This document shows, piece after piece, positions 1-9,015 of a DNA stretch of 64,000 bases. Numbering within the stretch: the stretch's first letter is position 1; every line of letters begins with the position of its first letter. The translations under genes and the position numbers were made by a program. The stretch is from Thiohalocapsa sp. (lineage in GTDB: Bacteria; Pseudomonadota; Gammaproteobacteria; Chromatiales; Chromatiaceae), in the NCBI RefSeq assembly GCF_022340605.1, contig NZ_JAJDNQ010000023.1, positions 1 to 64,000 of the forward strand, given 5' to 3'. A model generated the notes under the pieces. That model had not been told where the DNA came from, made no database searches, and worked only from the letters and a program-made list of their open reading frames with translations.

Positions 1-361
1 GCTCAAGAACAGCGGCCTGAGCCTTTCGGGTGGCCAGCAGCAGCGCCTGTGCATCGCGCGCGCCATCGCCACCGAGCCGGACGTGCTGCTGATGGACGAG
101 CCCTGCTCGGCGCTCGACCCCATCGCCACGCGCCAGGTGGAGGAACTGATGCTGGAGCTGCGCGAGCGCTTCACCGTCGGTCTGGTGACCCACAACATGC
201 AGCAGGCCACCCGTGTCGGCGACACCACGGCATTCTTCTCGGTGGACATCTCCAAGGGGGGGCGCACCGGCTACCTGGTGGAGATGGGGCCGACCAAAGC
301 GGTGTTCGAGGACCCGCAGCAGCAACTGACCAAGGAATACGTGCGCGGCGAATTCAGCTAA
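1..361 (+). CDS. pstB: Phosphate ABC transporter ATP-binding protein PstB, 3' end only
   Basis: This is the C-terminal part (about 119 codons) of the ATPase that powers high-affinity phosphate uptake through PstCA in the inner membrane. The reading frame is open at the left edge. It shows the ABC signature [16 protein letters not shown], the Walker B segment [13 protein letters not shown] and the H-loop region [16 protein letters not shown]. The ending ...[18 protein letters not shown] resembles the usual PstB C-terminus. The long loop [18 protein letters not shown] is typical of a subset of PstB proteins. A PstS-type binding protein starts 84 nt after the stop, which supports the phosphate assignment over other ABC importers. 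The 5' half lies outside the window. Confidence 0.93.
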   Translation, partial: LKNSGLSLSGGQQQRLCIARAIATEPDVLLMDEPCSALDPIATRQVEELMLELRERFTVGLVTHNMQQATRVGDTTAFFSVDISKGGRTGYLVEMGPTKAVFEDPQQQLTKEYVRGEFS

Positions 362-445
362 GCGCGCGCCCGAAGCAGCGCCGGCATGTTTGGCGTCTCC
401 AGAAGTCCGTTTGCGGTTCTCCCGTTCACCAACGGAGGAAAGGTC

Positions 446-1585
446 ATGCAAAGCGTTGAGTCGGTTGCGCGCCCAATGGTTACGCGCCGGGCGGTTGCGC
501 GCACGGTGTTGGCCGCAGTTGCGGTTGTTGCGCTCGCCTCGTGTTCCCAGCAAGAGGGTAACCAAGCGCAGGGCACCGATGGTCCCGACGCGTCGTCCAC
601 CGGGCTGGTGGTGCGGGGCGCGGGTGCCACGTTCCCCAAGCCTCTGTATGAGAAGTGGATCTCTATCTACGGCAAGCAGACGCCGGACGTCAGCTTTGAA
701 TACGCCGGTGTCGGCAGCGGCAAGGGTATTCAGATGTTCCTGGCCGGCAAGGACCCGGACGGCACGGTGTTCGACGGCGCCGAGATCGACTTCGGCGCCA
801 GCGATGCGGCTATGTCCGACGCGGACCTGGCCAAGGTCGGCGAGCGCGGCGCAGTGATGGTGCCCATGACCGGCGGCATGGTGGTGCTGGCCTACAACCT
901 ACCGGGCGTAGAGGAACTGAAGCTCTCGCGTGAGGCCGTCCAAGGCATCTTCAACGGTGAGATCCAGAACTGGAACGACCCGCTCATCGCCGCCAGCAAC
1001 CCGGACCTCGATCTGCCGAACCGCAGCATCACGCCGGTGGTGCGCCGTGACAGCAGCGGCACCACCTTCATCATGACCAGTCACCTCGCCGCCGTCTCGC
1101 CGGCATGGCGCAACGGCCCCGGCGTCGGCAAGCAGATCGACTGGCCCGGCAGCACCATGCAAGTGAACTACAACAGCGGCGTCGCGCAGCGGGTGAAGGT
1201 CAGCGAGGGCGCCATCGGCTATATGGAATACGAATTCGCCGAGCGCCTCGGGCTGCCCATCGCCACGCTGCAGAACAAGGCCGGCGAGTACGTGAAGCCC
1301 ACGCCCGTCGCCGGCAGCGCGGCGCTCGCCTCGGCGCCGTCGATCCCGGACGACCTGCGGGTGTTCGTGCCGGACCCACCGGGCGCCGGTGCCTATCCCA
1401 TCGCCGGCTACACCTGGCTGTTGCTGTACCAGCACTATCCGGACACGGCCAAGCGCGACGCGCTCAAGGGTGCCGTGCTCTGGGGCCTGAATGAGGGGCA
1501 GCCCGTCGCCGAGGAGATGGGCTATATTCCGCTGCCGACGGAGATGGTTCGGCTCGCTCGCGCCAAGGTCGATGCCATCGACTGA
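446..1585 (+). CDS. pstS: PstS-family phosphate-binding lipoprotein
   Basis: This is the periplasmic or membrane-anchored substrate-binding component for phosphate import, 379 aa. The ATG at 446 is preceded by GGAGGAAA at 434-441. An ATG 60 nt upstream lacks a ribosome binding site and would only add residues before the signal peptide. The N-terminus has Arg14-Arg15, a hydrophobic stretch and the lipobox LAS-Cys33, so it is probably a lipoprotein. PstS hallmarks include GAGATFPKPLYEKW, YAGVGSGKGIQ, DFGASDAAMSD and RRDSSGTTFI, the phosphate-contacting loops. It lies after pstB, whereas in the canonical order pstS is first, so this could be a second PstS or a rearranged operon. Confidence 0.93.
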   Translation: MQSVESVARPMVTRRAVARTVLAAVAVVALASCSQQEGNQAQGTDGPDASSTGLVVRGAGATFPKPLYEKWISIYGKQTPDVSFEYAGVGSGKGIQMFLAGKDPDGTVFDGAEIDFGASDAAMSDADLAKVGERGAVMVPMTGGMVVLAYNLPGVEELKLSREAVQGIFNGEIQNWNDPLIAASNPDLDLPNRSITPVVRRDSSGTTFIMTSHLAAVSPAWRNGPGVGKQIDWPGSTMQVNYNSGVAQRVKVSEGAIGYMEYEFAERLGLPIATLQNKAGEYVKPTPVAGSAALASAPSIPDDLRVFVPDPPGAGAYPIAGYTWLLLYQHYPDTAKRDALKGAVLWGLNEGQPVAEEMGYIPLPTEMVRLARAKVDAID

Positions 1586-1672
1586 GCCTGATGTGAGACC
1601 CTGCTGCGCCTCGGGGCCCGCCGGCCCGCGGCGCGCCCATCAAACGCGTCTTACCTTCCTCGGATAGCTCCA

Positions 1673-2356
1673 TTGCGCGCCACTGCAAAGGAAGACAGGG
1701 TCGAGCCGCGGCGCCTGGACCTTGTCGCTATCGAACAATCGCTACGCGAAGTGCAGCGGAACTTCAAGGCGATCAACCGGCAGTTGACGACACCCCGGGA
1801 CCCACTGTCCGATCAGGTGCTCGCGCACATGATGGTGGGCTACCGGCAGGTGGATGCGCTGCTGGCCGAGCGCACCAATCCCTTCGCGCTCGGCAACTCT
1901 CGCGCCGTTCTGGAGCTCAACTTCCTGGTCATCTGCGGGGAGGACAGCCGGTTGCGGGAGGAGTGCGCGGCGGCGCTGGCGGCCACCGAGGAGCGCTTCT
2001 ACGCCAAGGGCGACGGTGGCTTCGAGTCGCTGGTGGAATGGCTGGCGCTGATGAACGGCGAGTCGGTCTGGCGCCGGGCGGCGGCGGCCTACATCCACGT
2101 GCTGAGCGAGCCGCAGCTCTTCCTCGAGGGCAATCACCGCACCGGTGCGCTGATCATGAGCTGGATGCTGGCCCGCCAGGGCAAGCCGCCCTTTGTCCTC
2201 AGCGTAGAAAACGCGAAGGCGTACTTCGACCCGTCCAGCGTCGTCAAAGGACTGCGCAAGCACAGCCTGCGGATGGTGTTGTCACGCCCGAAGATGCTGA
2301 AGTGCTTTTCCAAACTGCTCAAGGGTGGCGCCCAGAAGGCGCATCAGATCCGCTGA
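1673..2356 (+). CDS. Fic/DOC-like protein with a degenerate catalytic motif
   Basis: The protein is 227 aa, read from a TTG at 1673; no convincing ribosome binding site or ATG alternative is visible. It is largely helical. Residues 148-158 read QLFLEGNHRTG, which aligns with the Fic signature HxFx(D/E)GNGRxxR, but the catalytic His is replaced by Gln148, the second Gly by His155, and the last Arg is missing. Fic proteins normally transfer AMP or another phosphate-containing group onto proteins. If the alignment holds, this copy is probably not a standard AMPylase. It follows the phosphate-transport genes by 87 nt on the same strand and converges on the next gene with a 15-nt gap. Fic membership is my inference from one motif. 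Confidence 0.6.
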   Translation: MRATAKEDRVEPRRLDLVAIEQSLREVQRNFKAINRQLTTPRDPLSDQVLAHMMVGYRQVDALLAERTNPFALGNSRAVLELNFLVICGEDSRLREECAAALAATEERFYAKGDGGFESLVEWLALMNGESVWRRAAAAYIHVLSEPQLFLEGNHRTGALIMSWMLARQGKPPFVLSVENAKAYFDPSSVVKGLRKHSLRMVLSRPKMLKCFSKLLKGGAQKAHQIR

Positions 2357-2371
2357 GCGTGCGTATGTGGC

Positions 2372-2812
2372 TTAAGCGAGCCGGCGTTCGACGATGCCCG
2401 CGAGCTCGCGCTCGACCCGCTGCCAGGCGGCGCGTCGGCCGCACTCCTTCCCTTTCATGGCCCGCCAGGTCTGCCAGGCCTTGTGGTCCCGCCACGCGGG
2501 GGAATCGCGTCCGAGCCGCTCCATGACGAAGGGCTTCTGGTAGGGGATGCAGCGCGGGCCGAAGCGCGGGTCGTTGTCCACCCAGCGGTCGGCTGCCCCG
2601 TGCCAGATGGGCTCCGCGTAGGCGATGTGCGCGACGTGCCCGTCCGGCTTGTCGCACCAGAACGGCTCCACCCAGACCACCCCGGCGCCCTGTACGGTCT
2701 CCACCACGAATACCTCGGCCGCGTAGCGGGTGTCCAATTCCAGGGGCTTCTTCGGGTTCGGGATGCGGAGCTGGAGCGGGATGAGCTGCTTGATGGCCTC
2801 GGCGAGGTCCAT
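2372..2812 (-). CDS. Conserved-looking hypothetical protein, 146 aa
   Basis: I do not recognise this protein. It is soluble, with no signal peptide or membrane segment. It is rich in Trp (GVVWVEPFWCDKP, EPIWHG, AWRDHKAWQTW) and ends in a basic region (RRAAWQRVERELAGIVERR). Codon use matches its neighbours and the frame is uninterrupted. The Trp/His/Asp-rich middle suggests a small folded domain, but no motif allows a functional call. The ATG start at 2812 has no strong ribosome binding site. It is convergent with the Fic-like gene and is followed upstream by the repeat region. Confidence 0.6.
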   Translation of the reverse strand: MDLAEAIKQLIPLQLRIPNPKKPLELDTRYAAEVFVVETVQGAGVVWVEPFWCDKPDGHVAHIAYAEPIWHGAADRWVDNDPRFGPRCIPYQKPFVMERLGRDSPAWRDHKAWQTWRAMKGKECGRRAAWQRVERELAGIVERRLA

Positions 2813-2956
2813 GAGGGATCGATGACGATTTGATGACAGTAGAGCATTTTAATGCGCCGGCCATCCCGGCGAAAGCCGGGCGGCGGGGAAAGCGGCGTGG
2901 GCGTATGAACGGCGCCGTCTGGATGGTGATCCTGAACTCGGCGCAGCGGTGCTGTA

Positions 2957-3284
2957 GTAGCCCTTGTGTGAGCGGCACTCTCGGTGCCGCGACCAGCGCC
3001 AAGGCAGCACAGCACGCCCGAGTAAGCGCCAAACGGCAGCTAGCCGCAGGGCCGTCATCGCGCCACAAAAGGCAGTGGCGCTCCCACGATGCCGCCCCGC
3101 CCGGCGCAGCGGTTACGGGAGTAGCCCTTGTGGGAGCGGCACTCTCGGTGCCGCGACCAGCGCCAAGGCAGCACAGCACGCCCGGGTAAGCGCCAAACGG
3201 CAGCTAGCCGCAGGGCCGTCATCGCGCCACAAAAGGCAGTGGCGCTCCCACGATGCCGGCGCGCCCAGCGCAGCGGTTATGGGA
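2957..3284. repeat. 164-bp direct tandem duplication carrying REP-like hairpins
   Basis: Two copies, 2957-3120 and 3121-3284, are almost identical, differing at only a few positions (for example TGTGTGAGC against TGTGGGAGC). A partial flank (GCGCAGCGGT) is also seen just before copy 1. Each copy starts with TGTGGGAGCGGC and the hairpin GCGGCAC-tctcg-GTGCCGC, and ends with GGCGCTCCCAC, the inverse of the start. This is the architecture of the REP/BIME palindromes common in Pseudomonas and Xanthomonas relatives. Open frames across it are repeat artefacts. The rest of 2813-3374 holds no gene I can support. Confidence 0.85.
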
Positions 3285-3374
3285 GCAGCTACGATCCGCT
3301 CGATGTCAGCGTTGCGAGCAACCCTTGCCCGGTCTCCCGCGGCACGGCACAGGCGTTGAGTGCCCGATGCGGGC

Positions 3375-3716
3375 TCAGGTCCCCGGATCGCCGTAGAAGA
3401 CGTAGTTGGTGGAGTAGTCGCTGATCTCGAAGTAGACCTTGCGCTCGCCCGGGTCCTTGTGGCCGTTCAGGTTCAGATCGATGACGCCGTAGCCGAAGCG
3501 GTACGGACGATCCCCGCCGCTGCTCTGGGTGGCGCTGGCGGTGGTGAGCTTGTCGATGTCGATGAACCGGCGCACCAGCTTGTCACCGGCATAGATCTCC
3601 AGCACGCCGTTGGCGCCGGTCCAGTTCTGGAACGTACGGCCGATCTTGTTCTGGGTTTCTTGGGTGCAAGCGGGGAGTAGTGCGATTGCAAGGAAGACGG
3701 GAAGTAGATGCTTCAT
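3375..3716 (-). CDS. Small hypothetical lipoprotein
   Basis: This 113-aa protein has a short signal peptide and lipobox LLPA-Cys17, so it is probably a lipid-anchored envelope protein. The mature part is predicted beta-rich (GVLEIYAGDKLVRRF, VYFEISDYSTNYVFYG). The segment DLNLNGHKDPGERKVYF has a Ca-loop-like D-x-N-x-N-G pattern, which is suggestive only. The start at 3716 has AAGG six bases upstream on the minus strand. It lies downstream of glycogen phosphorylase on the same strand, with a 158-nt gap that shows nothing else. I cannot assign a function. Confidence 0.7.
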   Translation of the reverse strand: MKHLLPVFLAIALLPACTQETQNKIGRTFQNWTGANGVLEIYAGDKLVRRFIDIDKLTTASATQSSGGDRPYRFGYGVIDLNLNGHKDPGERKVYFEISDYSTNYVFYGDPGT

Positions 3717-3874
3717 GCGGTACCTTGACTGTCAACGAGTGCAGGAGTGCAGAAGTGAAACGCGGCAGCGCGGGCGCCATGCTGCGAGTGGTCCCTTGCA
3801 CTTTTGCACTTACGGAGACCGCGCTCAAGCGGCAAGTGCTCACGCAATCCGAACCCACGGCGCACGTTGCACAC

Positions 3875-6361
3875 TCAGATTTCGATCGGCACCCGCTCCA
3901 CATGCCAGATCTGATCCACATAGTCCTGGATCGACCGGTCCGAGGAAAAGTTGCCCATGCGCGCGGTGTTCAGGATGGACATGCGGTCCCAGTGGTGGGG
4001 GGCGCGGTAGGCGCGGTCGACGTCGCGCTGGCGGTCCACGTAGCTCTGGAAGTCGGCGAGCACCATGAAGGGATCGGAGTGGATGAGGTTGTCCGTCAGC
4101 GGGCGGAACAGCTCCGGGTCGCCGTGGCTGAACAGCCCGGAGGCGATCAGGTCCACGGCCGATTTGAGCTGCTCGTTGCCGTGGTAGAGCTCCCAGGGGC
4201 GGTAGCCCTCGGCCTGGCGCTGCTGGACCTCGGGGGCGGTCATGCCGAACAGGAAGAAGTTGTCATGGCCGACCTGGTCGCGGATCTCGACGTTCGCGCC
4301 GTCCAGGGTGCCAATGGTGAGGGCGCCGTTCATGGAGAACTTCATGTTGCCGGTGCCGGAGGCCTCCTTGCCGGCCATGGAGATCTGCTCCGACAGGTCC
4401 GCCGCGGGATAGAGCCGCTGGCCGTTCTTGACGTTGAAATCGGGCATGAAGATGACGCGGATGTAGCCGTTCACCTGCGGGTCGTTGTTGACCACCTCGC
4501 CGACGGCGTTGACCAGCTTGATGATGAGCTTGGCCATGAAGTAGCCCGGCGCCGCCTTGCCGCCGAAGATGAATGTGCGCGGCGTCAGCTCGACGTTCGG
4601 GTTCTGCTTGATCTGCTCGTAGAGCCAGACGATATGCAGTAGGTTGAGGTGCTGGCGCTTGTACTCGTGGATGCGCTTGGCCTGCACGTCGAACAGGGTT
4701 TCCGGGTCCGGCGTGAAGCCGGTGCGCTTGCCGAGCCAGTTGGCGAGCTGTTGTTTGGCGGCAGTCTTGACCTTGCGCCATTCGGCGTGCAGGCCGTGGT
4801 CCTCGGCCCTGTCCTCGATTTCGCGCAGACACTGGAGGTCTCGTATCCAGCGGTCGTTACCGCAGACGGCGGTGATGAGCCGTGCGAGCCGCGGGTTGCT
4901 GACGACGATGAAGCGCCGCGGCGTGACGCCATTGGTGACGTTGAAGAACTTCTCCGGCCATAGGTCGTAGAAGTCGCGCATCACCGTGGTCTTAAGCAAC
5001 TCCGTGTGCAGCGCGGCGACGCCGTTGATGGCCTTGCTGCCGACGGCGGCGAGGTGTGCCATGCGCACCCGGCGGCCGAAGCGCTCGTCGATGAGCGACA
5101 TGCGCGCCACGCGCGCTTCGTCGCCGAAGAACCGGATGCGCACTTCGTCCAGGAAGCGGCGGTTGATCTCGTAGATGATCTCCAGATGCCGCGGCAGCAG
5201 GCGCTCGAAGAGCTCCACGGACCAGGTCTCCAACGCCTCCGGCAGCAGGGTGTGGTTGGTGAAATGGCAGGTATTGCGGGTGATCTCCCAGGCCTGCTGC
5301 CAGTCCATCAGGTGCTCGTCCATCAGCAGGCGCATCAGCTCGGCCACCGCCAGCGAGGGGTGGGTGTCGTTGAGCTGGACGGCGAACTTCTCGTGGAATG
5401 CATCCAGGCTGCCGGCGATGCCGAGCTGCAGCCGGATCATGTCCTGGAGCGAGCAGGAGACGAAGAAGTACTGCTGCTTCAGGCGCAGCTCCTTGCCCGC
5501 CTCGGGCTCGTCGTTGGGGTAGAGCACCTTGGAGATCGTTTCGGCCTCGATCTTGGCGTGCACGGCGCCGTAGTAGTCGCCGACATTGAACGCCTGGAAG
5601 TTGAACGATTCCGGTGCCTCGGACCGCCACAGCCGCAGCAGATTCACGTTGCCGACGCCGTAGCCCATGATGGGCGTGTCGTAGGCGACACCGTTTACCA
5701 GCAGGCTCGGCACCCAGCGCATGTGCGTCGCGCCATGCTCGCCGGTGTAGCTTTCGGTGTGGCCGCCGAAGCCCACGGGGAAGGACAGCTTCGCCCGTGG
5801 GATCTCCCAGGGGTTGCCGTTGCGAAGCCAAGTGTCTCCCTTTTCAACCTGCCAGCCGTCGACGATGACCTGGTCGAAGATCCCGAACTCGTAGCGGATA
5901 CCGTAGCCGATGGCCGGGATTTGCAGGGTCGCCAGCGAGTCCATGTAGCAGGCGGCGAGCCGGCCGAGGCCGCCGTTGCCGAGGCCGGGCTCCTCTTCTG
6001 CATCCATGATTTGCTCGAAGTCCAGGTCCAGCTCCTCGCCGGCCTCGCGGGCGGTCTCGGCGATGCCGAGGTTGACTAGGTTATTGTATAGGTGCGGCCC
6101 GAGCAGGAACTCCGCCGATAGGTAGCAGACCGTGCGCGCGTTGGTCTGCTTGTAGGTCTGGGCGGACTTGATCCAGCGCTCGAGCATGCGGTCGCGCACG
6201 GTGTAGGCCGCTGCCTGGTAGAGGTCGTTGATCGTGGCGACCTCGCGGAAACGGCCCTGGACGTAGAACAGGTTGTCGAGATAGGCGCGCTTCAGGTCGT
6301 CCTTGTCGAGGCCCGTGCGGGTCCGGTGCTGTTCGGCGTTGGGCTTGGCAATGTCGTTCAC
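3875..6361 (-). CDS. glgP: Glycogen/alpha-glucan phosphorylase
   Basis: This 828-aa enzyme is full length for the family. It releases glucose 1-phosphate from the non-reducing ends of glycogen or maltodextrin, using pyridoxal phosphate. The PLP-binding segment GTGNMKFSMNGA contains Lys674. Other conserved stretches are GNGGLGRLAACYMDS, ELTPRTFIFGGKAAPGY and GTLDGANVEI. Translation starts at a GTG with GGAG nine bases upstream. Phosphoketolase lies upstream on the same strand, separated by a short repeat-rich spacer, so the two may be cotranscribed and link glycogen breakdown to pentose/hexose phosphate cleavage. Confidence 0.97.
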   Translation of the reverse strand: MNDIAKPNAEQHRTRTGLDKDDLKRAYLDNLFYVQGRFREVATINDLYQAAAYTVRDRMLERWIKSAQTYKQTNARTVCYLSAEFLLGPHLYNNLVNLGIAETAREAGEELDLDFEQIMDAEEEPGLGNGGLGRLAACYMDSLATLQIPAIGYGIRYEFGIFDQVIVDGWQVEKGDTWLRNGNPWEIPRAKLSFPVGFGGHTESYTGEHGATHMRWVPSLLVNGVAYDTPIMGYGVGNVNLLRLWRSEAPESFNFQAFNVGDYYGAVHAKIEAETISKVLYPNDEPEAGKELRLKQQYFFVSCSLQDMIRLQLGIAGSLDAFHEKFAVQLNDTHPSLAVAELMRLLMDEHLMDWQQAWEITRNTCHFTNHTLLPEALETWSVELFERLLPRHLEIIYEINRRFLDEVRIRFFGDEARVARMSLIDERFGRRVRMAHLAAVGSKAINGVAALHTELLKTTVMRDFYDLWPEKFFNVTNGVTPRRFIVVSNPRLARLITAVCGNDRWIRDLQCLREIEDRAEDHGLHAEWRKVKTAAKQQLANWLGKRTGFTPDPETLFDVQAKRIHEYKRQHLNLLHIVWLYEQIKQNPNVELTPRTFIFGGKAAPGYFMAKLIIKLVNAVGEVVNNDPQVNGYIRVIFMPDFNVKNGQRLYPAADLSEQISMAGKEASGTGNMKFSMNGALTIGTLDGANVEIRDQVGHDNFFLFGMTAPEVQQRQAEGYRPWELYHGNEQLKSAVDLIASGLFSHGDPELFRPLTDNLIHSDPFMVLADFQSYVDRQRDVDRAYRAPHHWDRMSILNTARMGNFSSDRSIQDYVDQIWHVERVPIEI

Positions 6362-6435
6362 TCGGTTGTGCTCCAGGCATGGTCTGCGATCACCACTTGG
6401 CTGAACCGTGCCGGATGGCGATCCTAGTCGCTAAC

Positions 6436-6484
6436 GGCCAAGGGCCAAGGGCCAAGGGCCAAGGGCCAAGGGCCAAGGGCCAAG
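6436..6484. repeat. Minisatellite, seven perfect copies of a 7-bp unit
   Basis: The unit GGCCAAG is repeated seven times without a mismatch between the phosphoketolase and glycogen phosphorylase genes. Just beyond it, GGCCCTTGG (6498-6506) is the inverse of CCAAGGGCC within the array, so alternative stem-loops can form. It may act as an intergenic attenuator or terminator, or only reflect replication slippage. The unit number is a likely strain-variable marker. Confidence 0.9.
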
Positions 6485-6529
6485 CGGCGCCCGTCTCGGC
6501 CCTTGGACCTCAGGCCCTCGGCCCTTCCT

Positions 6530-8905
6530 CTAGAATGGCCAAGTCCAATCGTCGTGTTCAGGCATGTCAACGCCGTTCTCGAAGGCGTAGTTGCGCGCCT
6601 CGATCTGCATGTCGCGGAATCTTTGCTTGGCATGGGCGCCGAGCACAGAGAGCCGCGGCACCCGGTCGATGGTGTCGATGGCGAGGCTGAAGCGGTCGAT
6701 CTCGTTCTCGATGGCCAGTTCCAGCGGCGTGTTGATATTGCCGTGCTCCTTGTAGCCGCGCACGTGGAATTGGGCGTGGTTGGCGTGCTTGTAGGTGAGC
6801 CGGTGGATCAGCCAGGGATAGCCATGGAAGTTGAAGATGACCGGCTTGTCCGTGGTGAAGATGCTGTCGAAGTCGCGGAAGCTCAGCGCGTGCGGCCCCT
6901 CGTGGTTCAGGCGCATCAGGTCCACGACGTTGACAAAGCGGATCTTGAGGTCATCGAATTCCTGCCGCAGCATGGCCGTCGCGGCGAGCGCCTCCTTGGT
7001 GGGGATGTCGCCGCAGCCCACCATGACCACGTCGGGATCATAGCCCTCGTCGTTGCTGGCCCAGTCCCAGATGCCCACGCCCTTGGTGCAGTGCTTGATG
7101 GCGTCGTCCATGCTGAGGTACTGGAGGTGGCTCTGCTTGTCGGCGACGATGACGTTGATGTAGTTCCTGCTGCGCAGGCAGTGGTCGGCGACTGAGAGCA
7201 GGCAGTTCACGTCCGGCGGCAGGTAGATGCGCGCCACCTCGGGGTTCTTGTTGACCACCACGTCGAGGAAGCCCGGGTCCTGGTGGGTGAAGCCATTGTG
7301 GTCCTGGCGCCAGACGGTGGAGGTGATGAGCAGGTTCAGCGACGACACCGACGCCCGCCACGGGATCTCGTTGCAGATGGCGAGCCACTTGGCGTGCTGG
7401 TTGTACATGCTGTCGATGACGTGGATGAAGGCCTCGTAGCTCGCGAAGAAGCCGTGCCTGCCGGTCAGCACGTAGCCCTCGAACCAGCCCTCCAGGGTGT
7501 GCTCGGAGAGCATTTCCATGACGCGGCCGTCCGGCGACAGCTCGCCGCCGTCGGTGTCTTCCGGCAGGTAGTCCTCCAGCCAGAGCTTCTTCGACACCTC
7601 GTAGATGGCATCGAGCTTGTTGGAGGTGTTCTCGTCGGGGCCGAAGACGCGGAAGTTGTGCATGTTGTGGCGCATCACCTCCCGCAGCATCTCGCCCAGT
7701 GGCTTGGTGTTCATGGCATGCGTGGTGGCCGGGCGCTCCACCGCGCAGGCGAACCGGCGGAACTCCGGCATGCGCAGCGCGCGGCGCAGCAGACCGCCGT
7801 TGGCGTGCGGGTTGGCACTCATGCGCATGGTGCCGGTGGGGGCGGCGGCGCGGATCTCCTCTCTGAGCTTGCCGGCCTCGTCGAACAACTCCTCGGGCTT
7901 GTAGCTGCGCATCCAGGCTTCCAGTTGCGCCAGGTGCTTCGGGTTGCCGTGGATGCCCGGCAGCGGCACCTGGTGAGCGCGCCAGAAGCCCTCCACCTTG
8001 TGGCCGTCGACCTCTTTCGGACCGGTCCAGCCCTTGGGCGAGCGCAGCACGATCATCGGCCAGTGGTAGCGGCCGACCTTGTCGGCGCCCTTGGCGCGGG
8101 CGTCCTGCTGGATCTCCTGGATGCGCCGATAGCAGGTGTCCATAGTGGCCGCCATCTTCTGGTGCATGGCCATGGGCTCGTCGCCGGCGACGATGTGCGG
8201 CTCCCACCCGTAGCCGCGCAGCAGGGCGGTGAGCTCCTCTTCCGGGATGCGCGACAGCAGGGTCGGATTGTTGATCTTGTAGCCGTTGAGGTGAAGGATC
8301 GGCAGCACCGCGCCGTCGCGGGCGGCGTTGAGGAACTTATTGGAATGCCAAGCCGTGGCCAGCGGCCCGGTCTCGGACTCGCCGTCGCCGACGGCCACGA
8401 CCACCAGCAGGTCCGGGTTGTCGAAGGCGGCGCCGAAGGCGTGGCTGATGGAGTAGCCGAGCTCGCCGCCCTCGTGGATGGAGCCGGGCGTCTCCGGGGT
8501 ACAGTGGGAGCCGATGCCGCCGGGGAAGGAGAACTGCTTGAAGAAGGCCTTCATGCCCTCTTCGTCCTCGGACTTGTTCGGATAGATCTCAGAGTAGGTG
8601 CCTTCCAGATACACGGGCCCCAGCACGCCCGGCGCACCATGGCCGGGTCCGGCCAGGAAGATCGCTTCCTGCTCGTGCTCCAGAATGATCCGGTTGGTGT
8701 GGCAGTACATAAAGGCGAGGCCCGGGCTGGAGCCCCAGTGGCCGAGCAGGCGATGCTTGACGTGCTCGTCCTTCAGGGACTCCTTCAACAGCGGGTTGTC
8801 GCGCAGGTAGATCATGCCGACAGCGAGGTAGCAGCACGCACGCCAGTAGGCGTTGATGCGTTGTAACTGTTCCGGGTCGAGCGGCGTGGCATTGGGCTCT
8901 GACAT
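6530..8905 (-). CDS. xfp: Xylulose-5-phosphate/fructose-6-phosphate phosphoketolase
   Basis: This 791-aa thiamine-diphosphate enzyme cleaves xylulose 5-phosphate (and often fructose 6-phosphate) with phosphate to give acetyl phosphate plus a shorter sugar phosphate. The length is typical of the family. Signature stretches are [20 protein letters not shown], the GPGHGAPG loop and the ThDP/Mg site [20 protein letters not shown]. The C-terminal domain includes YTWGDKQ-like positions, here [17 protein letters not shown]. The start at 8905 has GGAGAG five bases upstream. No acetate kinase or phosphotransacetylase gene is nearby. Placement next to glgP suggests a route from storage glucan to acetyl phosphate. 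Confidence 0.96.
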   Translation of the reverse strand: MSEPNATPLDPEQLQRINAYWRACCYLAVGMIYLRDNPLLKESLKDEHVKHRLLGHWGSSPGLAFMYCHTNRIILEHEQEAIFLAGPGHGAPGVLGPVYLEGTYSEIYPNKSEDEEGMKAFFKQFSFPGGIGSHCTPETPGSIHEGGELGYSISHAFGAAFDNPDLLVVVAVGDGESETGPLATAWHSNKFLNAARDGAVLPILHLNGYKINNPTLLSRIPEEELTALLRGYGWEPHIVAGDEPMAMHQKMAATMDTCYRRIQEIQQDARAKGADKVGRYHWPMIVLRSPKGWTGPKEVDGHKVEGFWRAHQVPLPGIHGNPKHLAQLEAWMRSYKPEELFDEAGKLREEIRAAAPTGTMRMSANPHANGGLLRRALRMPEFRRFACAVERPATTHAMNTKPLGEMLREVMRHNMHNFRVFGPDENTSNKLDAIYEVSKKLWLEDYLPEDTDGGELSPDGRVMEMLSEHTLEGWFEGYVLTGRHGFFASYEAFIHVIDSMYNQHAKWLAICNEIPWRASVSSLNLLITSTVWRQDHNGFTHQDPGFLDVVVNKNPEVARIYLPPDVNCLLSVADHCLRSRNYINVIVADKQSHLQYLSMDDAIKHCTKGVGIWDWASNDEGYDPDVVMVGCGDIPTKEALAATAMLRQEFDDLKIRFVNVVDLMRLNHEGPHALSFRDFDSIFTTDKPVIFNFHGYPWLIHRLTYKHANHAQFHVRGYKEHGNINTPLELAIENEIDRFSLAIDTIDRVPRLSVLGAHAKQRFRDMQIEARNYAFENGVDMPEHDDWTWPF

Positions 8906-9015
8906 GGGGCTCTCCGCGTCTGCTGTTGTTGATACCCGAGACCGTTAGATTACGGCCTCGGCGTTAAGGCGCTGTGACGGCGCCGACCAACCAGCACGGT
9001 CTGCGGAAGCTGGGC

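Noticed and set aside
2319-3179. Long frames across the tandem repeat region
   Set aside because: Their sequence repeats with the 164-bp DNA unit and they have no start signals or homology-like content.
2957-3284. CRISPR array
   Set aside because: The unit is 164 bp with only two copies and no spacers; no cas genes are present. The 27-bp and 7-bp arrays also have no spacers.
7283-8866. 527-codon open frame opposite the phosphoketolase gene
   Set aside because: It is antisense to a clear enzyme, is Val/Gly/His-rich and has no motif; long antisense frames are expected at this GC content.
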